64,000 nt of DNA, from the NCBI RefSeq assembly GCF_025369935.1, contig NZ_CP104467.1, positions 7,323,001 through 7,387,000 on the forward strand, read 5' to 3'. This stretch comes from Paenibacillus andongensis (GTDB taxonomy: Bacteria; Bacillota; Bacilli; Paenibacillales; NBRC-103111). Both the position numbers and the translations under genes were made by a program. Positions 52,756 through 61,083 of this stretch are shown here, piece after piece; the stretch's first letter is position 1; every line of letters starts with the position of its first letter. The notes under the pieces are model-generated. The model was not told the origin of the DNA, searched no databases, and saw nothing but the letters and a program-made list of their open reading frames with translations.

Positions 52756-54375
52756 TTGAAGAAAAAAATGAAACATGTAAGCTCCGTCATGCTGATTTCT
52801 TTACTCGCAGCTTCAGTTGCCGCATGCAGCAGTAACAGCGATGGCGGGAAGTCATCTTCACCGCAGCCTGGCAAAGAAACGCAGCCGCCGAAGCTGACCA
52901 ATCTGACGTACTGGGTAACCAACCAGCCCTCAGCCGCTTCGCAGATGAAGACATATGCAGAAATGGAAATGTATAAGGAACTCGAAAAAGTAACTGGCGT
53001 GAAGGTTGAATTCCAGCATCCTCCGACCGATGCCCAGCAGGCCAAAGAACAGTTCAACCTCATGCTCGCCTCCAACCAACTGCCGGACGTTATTGAAACG
53101 AGCTGGACGGGGTATCCAGGTGGACCGGAGAAAGCGATTCAAGATAATAAAATCATTAAGCTGAATGATTTGATCGATAAATACGCACCGAACCTTAAAA
53201 AACTGTTGACGGACCATCCAGACTGGAAAAAGCAAATCATGACAGACGATGGCAGCATCTACTCGTTCCCGTTCCTGCGAGGCGGTGACAAGGTTAGAGT
53301 GTTCTTCGGCCCAGGTGTACGTCAGGATTGGCTGGACAAACTAGGGTTAAAAATGCCAACGACGATCGACGAATGGTACACCGTCATGAAAGCTTTTAAA
53401 GAGAAAGATCCGAACGGCAACGGCAAAGCGGATGAAATTCCGATTTACCTCGACAAAGCAATATTCGCCACCGACGCTCCGTTCCTCGGCGCATGGGGTA
53501 TTAATTACGGTTTCTACCAAGATAGCGGCAAAGTGAAGTACGGCCCGATCCAGCCGGAGTTCAAAGATTTCCTTGCAACGATGAACAAATGGTACAAAGA
53601 GGGTCTGCTTGATAAAGACTTTGCAGCTCCGAACGATAAATTGTACGACAACAAAATGACGACAAACCTAATGGGAGCATCCGTGTACTATAACGGCGGG
53701 GGCATCGGCAAATACGCCAATTTAATGAAGGACAAGGACCCGAACTTCAAGCTAGTCGCCGCTCCTTACCCCGTATTGAAAGAGGGGGATAAACCGATTT
53801 GGGGCCAGAAAGATTTTGTATCCAACGGTATAGGCGCTGCTGTCACGACGAGCAACAAAAATCCGATTGAGACTGTCAAATGGCTTGATTATGCTTACGG
53901 TGAAAAAGGCGATCTGCTATTTAACTACGGCAAAGAAGGCGTCAGCTATAAAATGGAGAACGGCAAAGCCGTATTCCTCCCGGAAGTGCTCAACCCGCCG
54001 AGCGGAGTCAGCCTAGCGCAATCGTTTTCGAAGCATAACCGCTCGACGTGGAGCGCACCATTCGTGCTTAGCGATAATTTTCAATTGCAATATCTCGCGC
54101 TCCCGCAGCAGAAAGATGCGCTTGCCATCTGGTCGAAGCCGACGGCTGAACGCAAAATGCCGCTCGTGACGCCAACGAAAGATGAAAGCAGCAAGTATGC
54201 TTCCGTTATGACGGATGTCGAGACGTATCGCGACGAAATGCTGCTCAAGTTCATTATGGGCGTGGAACCGATCGAGAACTTCGACAAATACGTTAAGAAG
54301 ATTCAAAGCATGGGCATCGAAGACGCCACCAAAATTCAGCAAGCGGCGCTCGAACGATTTAATAAGCGCAGTTAA
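52756..54375 (+). CDS. Sugar ABC transporter substrate-binding lipoprotein
   Basis: 539 residues. Start TTG 52756 is 8 bases behind AGGGAGG. A Lys-rich signal with lipobox VAAC (Cys24) precedes a Ser/Gly linker and a periplasmic-binding fold of about 500 residues, the size of LipO/YtcQ-type oligosaccharide binders. It carries GNGKADEIP (a Ca-binding-like DPNGNGKADE loop) and an aromatic-rich pocket region. First gene of the importer; a strong hairpin follows it. Substrate probably a complex or uronic oligosaccharide; no ATPase gene is present, so a shared MsmX-like ATPase is expected. Confidence 0.92.
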   Translation: MKKKMKHVSSVMLISLLAASVAACSSNSDGGKSSSPQPGKETQPPKLTNLTYWVTNQPSAASQMKTYAEMEMYKELEKVTGVKVEFQHPPTDAQQAKEQFNLMLASNQLPDVIETSWTGYPGGPEKAIQDNKIIKLNDLIDKYAPNLKKLLTDHPDWKKQIMTDDGSIYSFPFLRGGDKVRVFFGPGVRQDWLDKLGLKMPTTIDEWYTVMKAFKEKDPNGNGKADEIPIYLDKAIFATDAPFLGAWGINYGFYQDSGKVKYGPIQPEFKDFLATMNKWYKEGLLDKDFAAPNDKLYDNKMTTNLMGASVYYNGGGIGKYANLMKDKDPNFKLVAAPYPVLKEGDKPIWGQKDFVSNGIGAAVTTSNKNPIETVKWLDYAYGEKGDLLFNYGKEGVSYKMENGKAVFLPEVLNPPSGVSLAQSFSKHNRSTWSAPFVLSDNFQLQYLALPQQKDALAIWSKPTAERKMPLVTPTKDESSKYASVMTDVETYRDEMLLKFIMGVEPIENFDKYVKKIQSMGIEDATKIQQAALERFNKRS

Positions 54376-54393
54376 ATGAATCGAAAGATCGGA

Positions 54394-54427
54394 CTGGGAG
54401 ATGATCGGATTCATCTCCCAGCTTTTA
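54394..54427 (+). terminator. Attenuating hairpin between binding protein and permease genes
   Basis: CTGGGAGATGA (54394-54404) pairs with TCATCTCCCAG (54411-54421), then CTTTTATAT. Partial termination would give more binding protein than permease. Confidence 0.78.
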
Positions 54428-54460
54428 TATCGTTACCATGCAGAAAGGCAGGGAGAAATG

Positions 54461-55429
54461 ATGGCGCAAAGCTCTGGAAACGTACAGGCAGGCACTGTAA
54501 CCAAAATCTATCGCGAGCCGACATTACTTCAAGTTATTCGCTCCGATCTTAAGCGGCATTGGGCCATTTATGTGATGGCCCTTCCTGTTATCGCTTATTA
54601 CCTCCTGTTTCATTACGGACCGATGTACGGTTTACAGATCGCATTCAAAGACTTTTCAACGGTAAAAGGCATTTGGGGAAGTCCATGGGTCGGTTTCAGG
54701 CATTTTGAAAGCTTTTTTAACGGCATTTATTTCTGGCGGTTAATTAAGAACACCATTTTAATCAATGTATATGAGCTGTTATTTGGCTTTCCGGCGGCCA
54801 TTGTATTAGCGTTGCTTCTCAATGAGATTCGCAATAGCATGTTCAAACGTGTTGTGCAGACAATCTCGTATTTGCCCCATTTCATTTCAATTGTTGTCGT
54901 AGCTGGGATGATGGTCGATTTTTTAGGTCGTACCGGTCTCATTAACCAGATCATCGCCTCCTTCGGAATCGAGCCGATCGACTTTTTGAAAGAAGCGAGC
55001 TGGTTCCGTTTCCTGTTTGTTTCATCCGGTATTTGGCAAGGAATCGGTTGGGGCTCCATCATCTATTTGGCGGCGATGGCCACCATCGATCCGACCCTGT
55101 ATGAGGCCGCCCGCATGGACGGTGCGAACCGTTGGAAACAGACGCTGCACATCACAATTCCCGGCATTATGCCCACGATTATTATTTTATTCATTTTGAA
55201 TATGGGCAACATGCTGTCGGTTGGCAGTGAGAAGGTACTCCTTCTGTACAATCCGCTCACTTACGAGACAGGGGATGTCATTTCAACTTACGTCTATCGT
55301 AAGGGGGTTCTGGAGGCAAGCTACAGCTTTACGGCAGCGGTGGGGCTTTTTAACTCCATCGTAAGCTTCATTCTGATTGTATCCGCCAACAGCATCAGCA
55401 AGCGGCTCACCGAAAATAAACTTTGGTAG
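54461..55429 (+). CDS. Sugar ABC transporter permease, LplB type
   Basis: About 322 residues with six TM helices; EAARMDGANRWKQTLHITIPGI contains the EAA loop that docks the ATPase. ATG 54461 follows GGGAGAA; the ATG just before it (54458) is equally possible. The ORF frame is open further upstream through the hairpin and is not used there. Partners: the binding protein and the permease at 55564. Confidence 0.92.
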   Translation: MAQSSGNVQAGTVTKIYREPTLLQVIRSDLKRHWAIYVMALPVIAYYLLFHYGPMYGLQIAFKDFSTVKGIWGSPWVGFRHFESFFNGIYFWRLIKNTILINVYELLFGFPAAIVLALLLNEIRNSMFKRVVQTISYLPHFISIVVVAGMMVDFLGRTGLINQIIASFGIEPIDFLKEASWFRFLFVSSGIWQGIGWGSIIYLAAMATIDPTLYEAARMDGANRWKQTLHITIPGIMPTIIILFILNMGNMLSVGSEKVLLLYNPLTYETGDVISTYVYRKGVLEASYSFTAAVGLFNSIVSFILIVSANSISKRLTENKLW

Positions 55430-55495
55430 TGAGAAAACCTCTATCGAAGCCTTTCGAAGATGAGCGACCGCGTTTAAATGTAAGTTTTATCGCCA

Positions 55496-55540
55496 ATAAG
55501 AAAGTCAAGTTTCTCTGTTAGAAAACTTATACTTTCTTAT
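55496..55540 (+). other. Stem-loop between the two permease genes
   Basis: ATAAGAAAGT (55496-55505) pairs with ACTTTCTTAT (55531-55540), with inner AGTTT/AAACT pairs. No T run follows (GTGGTCAG), so an mRNA stability or processing element is more likely than a terminator. Confidence 0.55.
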
Positions 55541-55563
55541 GTGGTCAGAAGGGAGACTCGTCG

Positions 55564-56439
55564 ATGAAACCAACAACGGGTGAACGATCGTTTGGATATT
55601 TAAATGCCTTCCTTATGATCGGCCTTTGCATAGTCACTTTGTACCCATTCTTATATGTGCTGTTTGCTTCGTTTAGCAATGCAACGTCTTTCCTGCAGCA
55701 TCGCGGACTGATGTTCAGTCCGGCTGGCTTCGATCTCGGCGCTTATAAAGCCGTGTTCCATAACCCAATGATTGTGAAAGGCTACCAGAACACGCTGCTC
55801 TATGTGGTGCTTGGTACCGCAATTAATCTCGTCATGACGGCGATCGGCGCATACGTATTGTCCAGACCTCATTTATTTTTCAAAAATATCATCATGTTTT
55901 TCATCGTCATTACGATGGTATTTCATGGCGGCTTGATTCCGACTTACCTGCTTGTGAACGATCTCGGGATGATGAACACGATGTGGGCACTTCTTATTCC
56001 CGGTGCGATCAATACATTCAACATGATCATCATGCGGACCTCTTTTCAAGGCATCCCAGTTAGTTTGGAGGAATCGGCGAGAATGGACGGCGCTAGCGAT
56101 TGGAAGATTTTGTTTCTCATAATTATTCCGCTTTCGATGCCTGTTATTGCGGTCATGATTTTGTGGTACGCGGTAGGACATTGGAATTCCTACTTCAGCG
56201 CGCTAGTCTATTTGCGGAGCCGTGAAGACTACCCGCTCCAACTCGTACTCCGTGAAATTTTAATTGCCAACAATACCGATTCAATGATGACGGGTGCAGC
56301 CAACGATGACAAATACGCCATTGGAGAAACGATTAAATATGCGACGATTATTATCTCGACGCTGCCCATTATTTGCCTATATCCGTTCCTTCAAAAGTAT
56401 TTCGTCAAAGGTGTCATGATTGGGGCGATTAAGGAGTGA
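55564..56439 (+). CDS. Sugar ABC transporter permease, YtcP type
   Basis: 291 residues with six TM helices and EAA loop ESARMDGASDWKILFLIIIPLSM (truncated here to its key part: SARMDGA, then G and P later). AGAAGGGAG precedes ATG 55564. The C-terminus LQKYFVKGVMIGAIKE is the hallmark ending of this permease type. It is the last transport gene; a HTH-ATPase fusion gene begins 4 bases after its stop. Confidence 0.92.
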   Translation: MKPTTGERSFGYLNAFLMIGLCIVTLYPFLYVLFASFSNATSFLQHRGLMFSPAGFDLGAYKAVFHNPMIVKGYQNTLLYVVLGTAINLVMTAIGAYVLSRPHLFFKNIIMFFIVITMVFHGGLIPTYLLVNDLGMMNTMWALLIPGAINTFNMIIMRTSFQGIPVSLEESARMDGASDWKILFLIIIPLSMPVIAVMILWYAVGHWNSYFSALVYLRSREDYPLQLVLREILIANNTDSMMTGAANDDKYAIGETIKYATIIISTLPIICLYPFLQKYFVKGVMIGAIKE

Positions 56440-56443
56440 CGAA

Positions 56444-57385
56444 ATGCAATACCGGAGAGATTTGGCTAGTTACCGGTGGGAGCCACAAGAAAAGCACGTC
56501 AGTCAGTTAATCCAATTGGACGGCGATAAAACAGCCAAAATCTTGGGAGCCCTTGCTCATAAGCAGCGACTGGATATTTTAAGAGCCGTCCTACAAGAAC
56601 CACTGACCGGACCTGATCTGGTGGAACGTCTAAACATGGGGACAACAGGCCAGCTATATCATCATATCAAAGCATTAGTAGGGGCAGACCTTCTTGTTCA
56701 AGAAGAAAGAGGCGGCAAGTATACCATTCCAGGCCCGTGTTCACTTCCACTTTTATTGCTGCTAGCTGCGGCTTCTGATCTTATGGATACAAGTGACTAT
56801 TTAGCTATGACTGAAGCAAGAACGAATGTGCATGCTTATTTAGGCGGAGCACAAGACATCTATGATCCACACTTCCTGCTGTGGGCTGTTGTTGAGAATT
56901 GCATTCTGGAGCATCTGCATGGCACCTGCAGCGAGGTTAGCCTCTTTTTGCATGCGGATGGCAGCATCACAGTTGCAGATAATGGCCGGGGCATCCCCGT
57001 TCAAGCACTTCCTGGCAGTGAACACCCGCGTGTTCAGACTGTACTTACGGACATGAGCCGTCTAAGTGCAAGTGCTACGTTCTTAGCAACCGGCAGTGAA
57101 AAAGGCATCAGCATGCCCGTCGTCAACGCGCTATCACTCAAGTTTTCCGTCGAGATCAGGCGTGACGGTCTAGTGTTCCAACAGCACTATAAGCATGGGA
57201 TTCCGCAAAGCGAGCTTCAAACCGTAGGTGTTACCAAGGAAACTGGAACGAGTGTTACCTTCCTGCCAGACCGCGATATTTTCAGCCAATCATTTGAGCT
57301 AAGCACGCTTGAGAAACAAGCCGAGGATTTTGCCGTTTTGTATCCGAAGCTGCATATTCATGTGCAGAGTGATCTCGCTAAATAA
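56444..57385 (+). CDS. ArsR-type HTH fused to a GyrB-like GHKL ATPase domain
   Basis: 313 residues. Residues 32-96 are a winged HTH (LGALAHKQRLDILRAVL, then GTTGQLYHHIKALVGADLL). Residues 141-280 align with the N-terminal ATPase of DNA gyrase B: VVEN (GyrB VVDN, Asn46 = N152), ADGSITVADNGRGIP (Asp73 = D179), PVVNALS and GTSVTFLPD. The Glu42 general base of GyrB is Ala148 here, and the lid GGLHGVG reads TGSEKGI (216-222). It could bind ATP with little or no hydrolysis. There is no transducer, topoisomerase or kinase domain. ATG 56444 is four bases after the permease stop, behind AAGGAG. It is convergent with aroA, overlapping by 8 bp. Confidence 0.85.
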   Translation: MQYRRDLASYRWEPQEKHVSQLIQLDGDKTAKILGALAHKQRLDILRAVLQEPLTGPDLVERLNMGTTGQLYHHIKALVGADLLVQEERGGKYTIPGPCSLPLLLLLAAASDLMDTSDYLAMTEARTNVHAYLGGAQDIYDPHFLLWAVVENCILEHLHGTCSEVSLFLHADGSITVADNGRGIPVQALPGSEHPRVQTVLTDMSRLSASATFLATGSEKGISMPVVNALSLKFSVEIRRDGLVFQQHYKHGIPQSELQTVGVTKETGTSVTFLPDRDIFSQSFELSTLEKQAEDFAVLYPKLHIHVQSDLAK

Positions 57386-58736
57386 CCTCAACCCCGACAC
57401 CCAGTTCTCCCCAACGATCAAAAAAGTCTGGGCATGTTTTCGAAACACAGCCCGGATCCGCAATCCTGACGCCATCCACCCTTGCGCCGATCAGCGAAAG
57501 CGCCATCGCCATACGATGGTCGTCGTGAGGGTCGAGCAGCGCGGGTTGCGGCTCCCCTGGGTACACCGTTAACCCATCCGCATGTTCCTCCACCTGAATG
57601 CCAAGCTTCCCAAGTTCCTCACACATCGCCGCAATGCGGTCACACTCGTGATGCCTAATATGCGCTGCATCTGTCAGTGTAATGGGACCATCCGCGAAGG
57701 GAGCCAGCGCAGCTAATGTAAGCGTCTGGTCCGACCAACGCTGCATACTCACTGTGAAGCCGCCTTTCAGACGGTGTGTACCCCGAACTTCAATGTAATG
57801 TTCACCATGCGTCACCGAACAGCCCATTTTCTCCAAAACAGACAATAGCTCAATATCCGGTTGCCGTGTCTGCACGGAAATACCCTCAATACGTACACGT
57901 CCATTCGTCAGGGCAGCGAGTGCCCAGAAGTAACCGCAAGTGGATACATCAGGTTCAAGCATGAATGTACGTGCTTCATAAGCGCTCGGCCGAATCGTAA
58001 TCGCTTGCCCATCCTCGTGAACTTCCGGCCTCACACCGAACGCCCACATCATATCCAAGGTCATCTCGACGTAGTCCCGCTGCACAATTTGATCAGCGAT
58101 TCGAATGGTTAGCGTATCTTTGGCATAAGGAGCTGCGAGCAGCAAGCCACTAATAAACTGGCTGGAAACCGCACCAGAAACCGTTACTTCTCCTCCGTTA
58201 AGACCGTCCGCATGAAGCGTCAGCGGTACACATCCAGGATTGCCCTTATATCGGATATCCGCCCCCAAACTGGATAACGCATCCAGTAAAGGCGCAAGAG
58301 GCCTTTCTGTCATGCGCTTACTGCCATCAAGTATCCACTCCCCATGACCAACCGCAAGCGCCCCGGGTAAAAAGCGTGCAACCGTACCAGCAGCTCCCAC
58401 ATACAAATCCGCTTTCGTGACTGACCAGTGCCCTTCATTACCTGTGATCGTAACCGTATCTCCATCCATCTCAATTTCAATTCCCAGCTCCCCGAGCGCT
58501 TTCATACACCAATAGGAATCATCGCTTTGTAAAACACCCTGCAAACGTGTAGTCCCCTTCGCTAGTGCAGCAATAAGGAGTGCGCGATTGGTGAAGCTTT
58601 TGCTGCCCGGTATCGTGATAGTCGCATCTACCGCTCCATGAAGCGGTGACAGGCGTACCTCCTGTCCTTCCAGATGTTGTGACCAAGGAGATCTAGCTCT
58701 CCGATCTGGTTCGTGCATAGTTGTTTCCTGCATCTC
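57378..58736 (-). CDS. aroA: EPSP synthase (3-phosphoshikimate 1-carboxyvinyltransferase)
   Basis: 452 residues, full-length. Phosphoenolpyruvate/shikimate-3-phosphate residues are in PGSKSFTNRALL (K45), then AAGTVARFLPG where Escherichia has NAGTAMRPL, RPLAPLL, and DHRMAMALSL near the end. It joins shikimate 3-phosphate and PEP in the aromatic pathway. The altered Gly-Ala glyphosate loop (AAGTVARF) suggests a class II-like, less glyphosate-sensitive form, but that is not proven. Start ATG 58736 follows GAGAGGGTGG; the longer frame to 58826 runs into the LysR promoter. No other aro gene is near. Confidence 0.92.
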   Translation of the reverse strand, partial: EMQETTMHEPDRRARSPWSQHLEGQEVRLSPLHGAVDATITIPGSKSFTNRALLIAALAKGTTRLQGVLQSDDSYWCMKALGELGIEIEMDGDTVTITGNEGHWSVTKADLYVGAAGTVARFLPGALAVGHGEWILDGSKRMTERPLAPLLDALSSLGADIRYKGNPGCVPLTLHADGLNGGEVTVSGAVSSQFISGLLLAAPYAKDTLTIRIADQIVQRDYVEMTLDMMWAFGVRPEVHEDGQAITIRPSAYEARTFMLEPDVSTCGYFWALAALTNGRVRIEGISVQTRQPDIELLSVLEKMGCSVTHGEHYIEVRGTHRLKGGFTVSMQRWSDQTLTLAALAPFADGPITLTDAAHIRHHECDRIAAMCEELGKLGIQVEEHADGLTVYPGEPQPALLDPHDDHRMAMALSLIGARVDGVRIADPGCVSKTCPDFFDRWGELGVGVEVI

Positions 58737-58751
58737 ATCCACCCTCTCCAA

Positions 58752-58780
58752 TTGTGTGTATCTTGTAAGCCAATTATAAT
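58752..58780 (+). promoter_or_regulatory. Promoter of the LysR gene
   Basis: TTGTGT (58752-58757), a 17-bp spacer and TATAAT (58775-58780). It lies in the 106-bp gap between divergent aroA and the LysR gene, where a LysR regulator would usually bind and control both. Confidence 0.7.
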
Positions 58781-58842
58781 GGGAGGTACAGACATAGATG
58801 AAATCACCAAATAAGCACCTTCCCATAAAGGAGCTCTATATC

Positions 58843-59724
58843 ATGATCCATTTAGAATGGTACCGAATCTTCCTGCATGCCGCCAAAGCGGGCAATCTAA
58901 CGAAAGCAGCCGAGGAACTTTACATTACTCAACCATCCGTCAGCTATGCAATAAAACAAATGGAACAGGCTTTATCCATGAAGCTTTTTCATCGGAAATC
59001 CAAGGGCGTGGAACTAACAAAGGAGGGGAAGCAATTACTGCTTTACGTGGAGCAATCTTTTGCGCTTTTGGAGGCTGGGGAGAAAAAAATGTCCGCACTC
59101 AAGCACCTCACAGGAGGCGAGCTTCGTGTCGGAGCGAGTGATTCGTTATTCAAGCACTTCTTATTCCCTTATTTGGATAGCTATCATAAACAATATCCCG
59201 ATGTCCGCATCCGGCTATCTCACGGCAAAACATCCGAGATTACAGCTCGCGTCAAAGAGGGCAGCATCGATTTCGGGCTTATCCATTTACCAACGGCCGA
59301 TGATCCTCTTCTCGATGTCCAAGCGATTATGACTCTCCAAGACTGCTTCGTGGGCGGTGAAGCCTACCGTAATCAAGATAAACACCCGCTTTCCGCGCAG
59401 GATATCAGTCAATTCCCCTTACTGCTCCTATCTCCCGGAAGCAGCACTAGGCGCTTTATTGAGCAATGGTTTGCTGCCCAAGATGTCACCATTGAAGCGG
59501 ATATCGAGCTCGGCAGCATTGATCTGCTTATCGAGTTTGCCAAACTCGGCTTCGGCGTTGCCTTCGTCCCTCGTTCTTATGTCGTCAAAGAATTGGCTGA
59601 CGGTACGCTGCATGAACTGATGCCTGCCAAAGCCATTCCTGCTCGCAGCATCGGAATTACGACCCGTCGAGATATGACTTCATCTGTTGCGGCAGCTAAA
59701 TTTCTTGAGATGCTTTCTTCTTAA
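58843..59724 (+). CDS. LysR-family transcriptional regulator
   Basis: 293 residues: an N-terminal LysR HTH (FLHAAKAGNLTKAAEELYI...SVSYAIKQMEQ) and a PBP2-like effector domain (about 90-290). ATG 58843 follows AAAGGAG; 15 open codons upstream lack a ribosome site. Divergent from aroA, so aroA is the likely target. The effector could be a shikimate-pathway intermediate, but this is an inference from position. Confidence 0.92.
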   Translation: MIHLEWYRIFLHAAKAGNLTKAAEELYITQPSVSYAIKQMEQALSMKLFHRKSKGVELTKEGKQLLLYVEQSFALLEAGEKKMSALKHLTGGELRVGASDSLFKHFLFPYLDSYHKQYPDVRIRLSHGKTSEITARVKEGSIDFGLIHLPTADDPLLDVQAIMTLQDCFVGGEAYRNQDKHPLSAQDISQFPLLLLSPGSSTRRFIEQWFAAQDVTIEADIELGSIDLLIEFAKLGFGVAFVPRSYVVKELADGTLHELMPAKAIPARSIGITTRRDMTSSVAAAKFLEMLSS

Positions 59725-59810
59725 CTGCTTAACTGCTTAAACTGCCTATATGTAAGCCGAGATGCAGATGACGAAAACATATACGTACACGTACACGCGT
59801 AAACTCTACG

Positions 59811-60398
59811 CTACATGAAACGTTTCTCGATTTTCTTGCTAATCACAAGGGAGATCGCAATAAATAAGGCCACATAGATCAGCTCATACGGATTCTCAAT
59901 GAATCGCTTAGGATCATGTCCGATGAAGCTAACCGACAGCACCATGACCGCTTTTCCCGCCGCAACTGCAACCAGAAAAGAACGAAACCTCATGCCGACT
60001 AGCCCTGCTGCCATATTAATCACAACAAAAGGTCCTATCGGAAAAAGACTGAGTATAAACACATAGTTGAAGGCCTGACGGCGCGCCCAGAGGAGACTTT
60101 TTTGAACTTTGGGCTTTTGTGCCCAGCGTTCCAGATAAGGATGACCGGCTACTTTTTTGACGATCGCAAAAGTTACCAAACACCCGCACACAATACCAAT
60201 CCATGAGTAAAGAAAGCCGAGCCATAGCCCATATACAGCCGCATTTACACTAATAATGACAAGCGTTGGGAGCGGCGGAATGAACGATTTCATGAAAGGT
60301 AGAAGAAGACCAGGCAAGGGACCGAGTGAACGATACTTGTCCAAAATCATCGCCAAATTTTCTTCCGTGAGATAGGACAAGAGTTCTGTTATTCCCAT
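59811..60398 (-). CDS. TVP38/TMEM64 (SNARE-associated) family membrane protein
   Basis: 195 residues with five or six TM helices. The family stretch is FMKSFIPPLPTLVIISVNAAVYGLWLG (shown in part: PPLP, then NAAVYG) and SLFPIGPFVVINMAAG. DedA/TVP38-like proteins act in lipid transport or membrane homeostasis. ATG 60398 follows GTAGGTG; GTG 60410 is less likely. A terminator of a minus-strand transcript lies just upstream. Confidence 0.85.
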   Translation of the reverse strand: MGITELLSYLTEENLAMILDKYRSLGPLPGLLLPFMKSFIPPLPTLVIISVNAAVYGLWLGFLYSWIGIVCGCLVTFAIVKKVAGHPYLERWAQKPKVQKSLLWARRQAFNYVFILSLFPIGPFVVINMAAGLVGMRFRSFLVAVAAGKAVMVLSVSFIGHDPKRFIENPYELIYVALFIAISLVISKKIEKRFM

Positions 60399-60460
60399 AT
60401 GTATGCACACCTACTCGCTTAACAATTAGTTGGAGATTAGGATAAACTTTCGAATTAACG

Positions 60461-60499
60461 AAAAAAAGACCTCCATAGGCATAATAGCACATGGAGGTT
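60461..60499 (-). terminator. Terminator upstream of the TVP38 gene
   Basis: ACCTCCAT (60469-60476) pairs with ATGGAGGT (60491-60498); on the minus strand seven T follow. No recognisable gene ends here on the minus strand, so it may insulate the TVP38 gene from glpD readthrough. Confidence 0.75.
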
Positions 60500-61043
60500 C
60501 TTGGTTGCTTATTTTTAAGTGGAAATCACTAAGTTGACACATGCGGGATCTCGCCTGCGGATACTAGTTTAAAGCAAAGATTAGAATATGTTTGCTGATA
60601 TTCACTGACTAAGCATAGTCCGTTTACGTTACCTATACCTACCAAGTTGTGCAAACCAGCTGATTTGCCTGCTCTCAGCCGTTGAGAAGTCTTTTTCAGA
60701 CGCCTCGGGACACTTTCGCTCCATTCGAGTCTCCGAGACAGCCTTTTCTGCCTTCTCAGGAGGTTCTGCCGGGAAGTCTGCAACAATCCGCATAATTCGG
60801 TCAATTGCTCCAAATTGTTGTAAAAAAAGAATTACTGGTTCAAGCCCACTGGTGGGCATGGACCAACTTGTGGAGCCGAGAATGAATTATTGGCGGGAAA
60901 AGTAGCAATGGAGCAAATAGCTAGTAAAGCTGGAATAGCAGGTATTGCTGGAAGAGCTAGTATTGCTGGAACAGTTGGAACAGGGAACAGCTATAGCGGG
61001 AACGGACGGAACGGCTAAAACAGCGTATAGCAGGGACACGTCC
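60500..61043. other. Long intergenic region with a Gly/Ala repeat tract
   Basis: About 540 bp without a convincing gene. On the plus strand a 37-codon ORF (60908-61018) translates to a Gly/Ala/Ile low-complexity peptide (GIAGIAGRASIAG...), from an imperfect tandem GCTGGAA/TATTGCTGGA repeat; the ribosome site is weak. A GCCCAC/GTGGGC dyad lies at 60844-60857. Minus-strand open frames (60529-60859) show no domain or ribosome site. Confidence 0.45.
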
Positions 61044-61083
61044 GAAAAAGCCCGCGCCGCTGGAGCTTCACGCCTCCAGCGGG
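61044..61083 (-). terminator. Terminator overlapping the glpD stop
   Basis: CCGCTGGAG (61057-61065) pairs with CTCCAGCGG (61074-61082), then GCGGGC and five T on the minus strand. The glpD stop codon lies in the loop. Confidence 0.85.

Noticed and set aside
60529..60859. Minus-strand ORFs downstream of glpD
   Set aside because: Overlapping frames of low complexity without ribosome sites.
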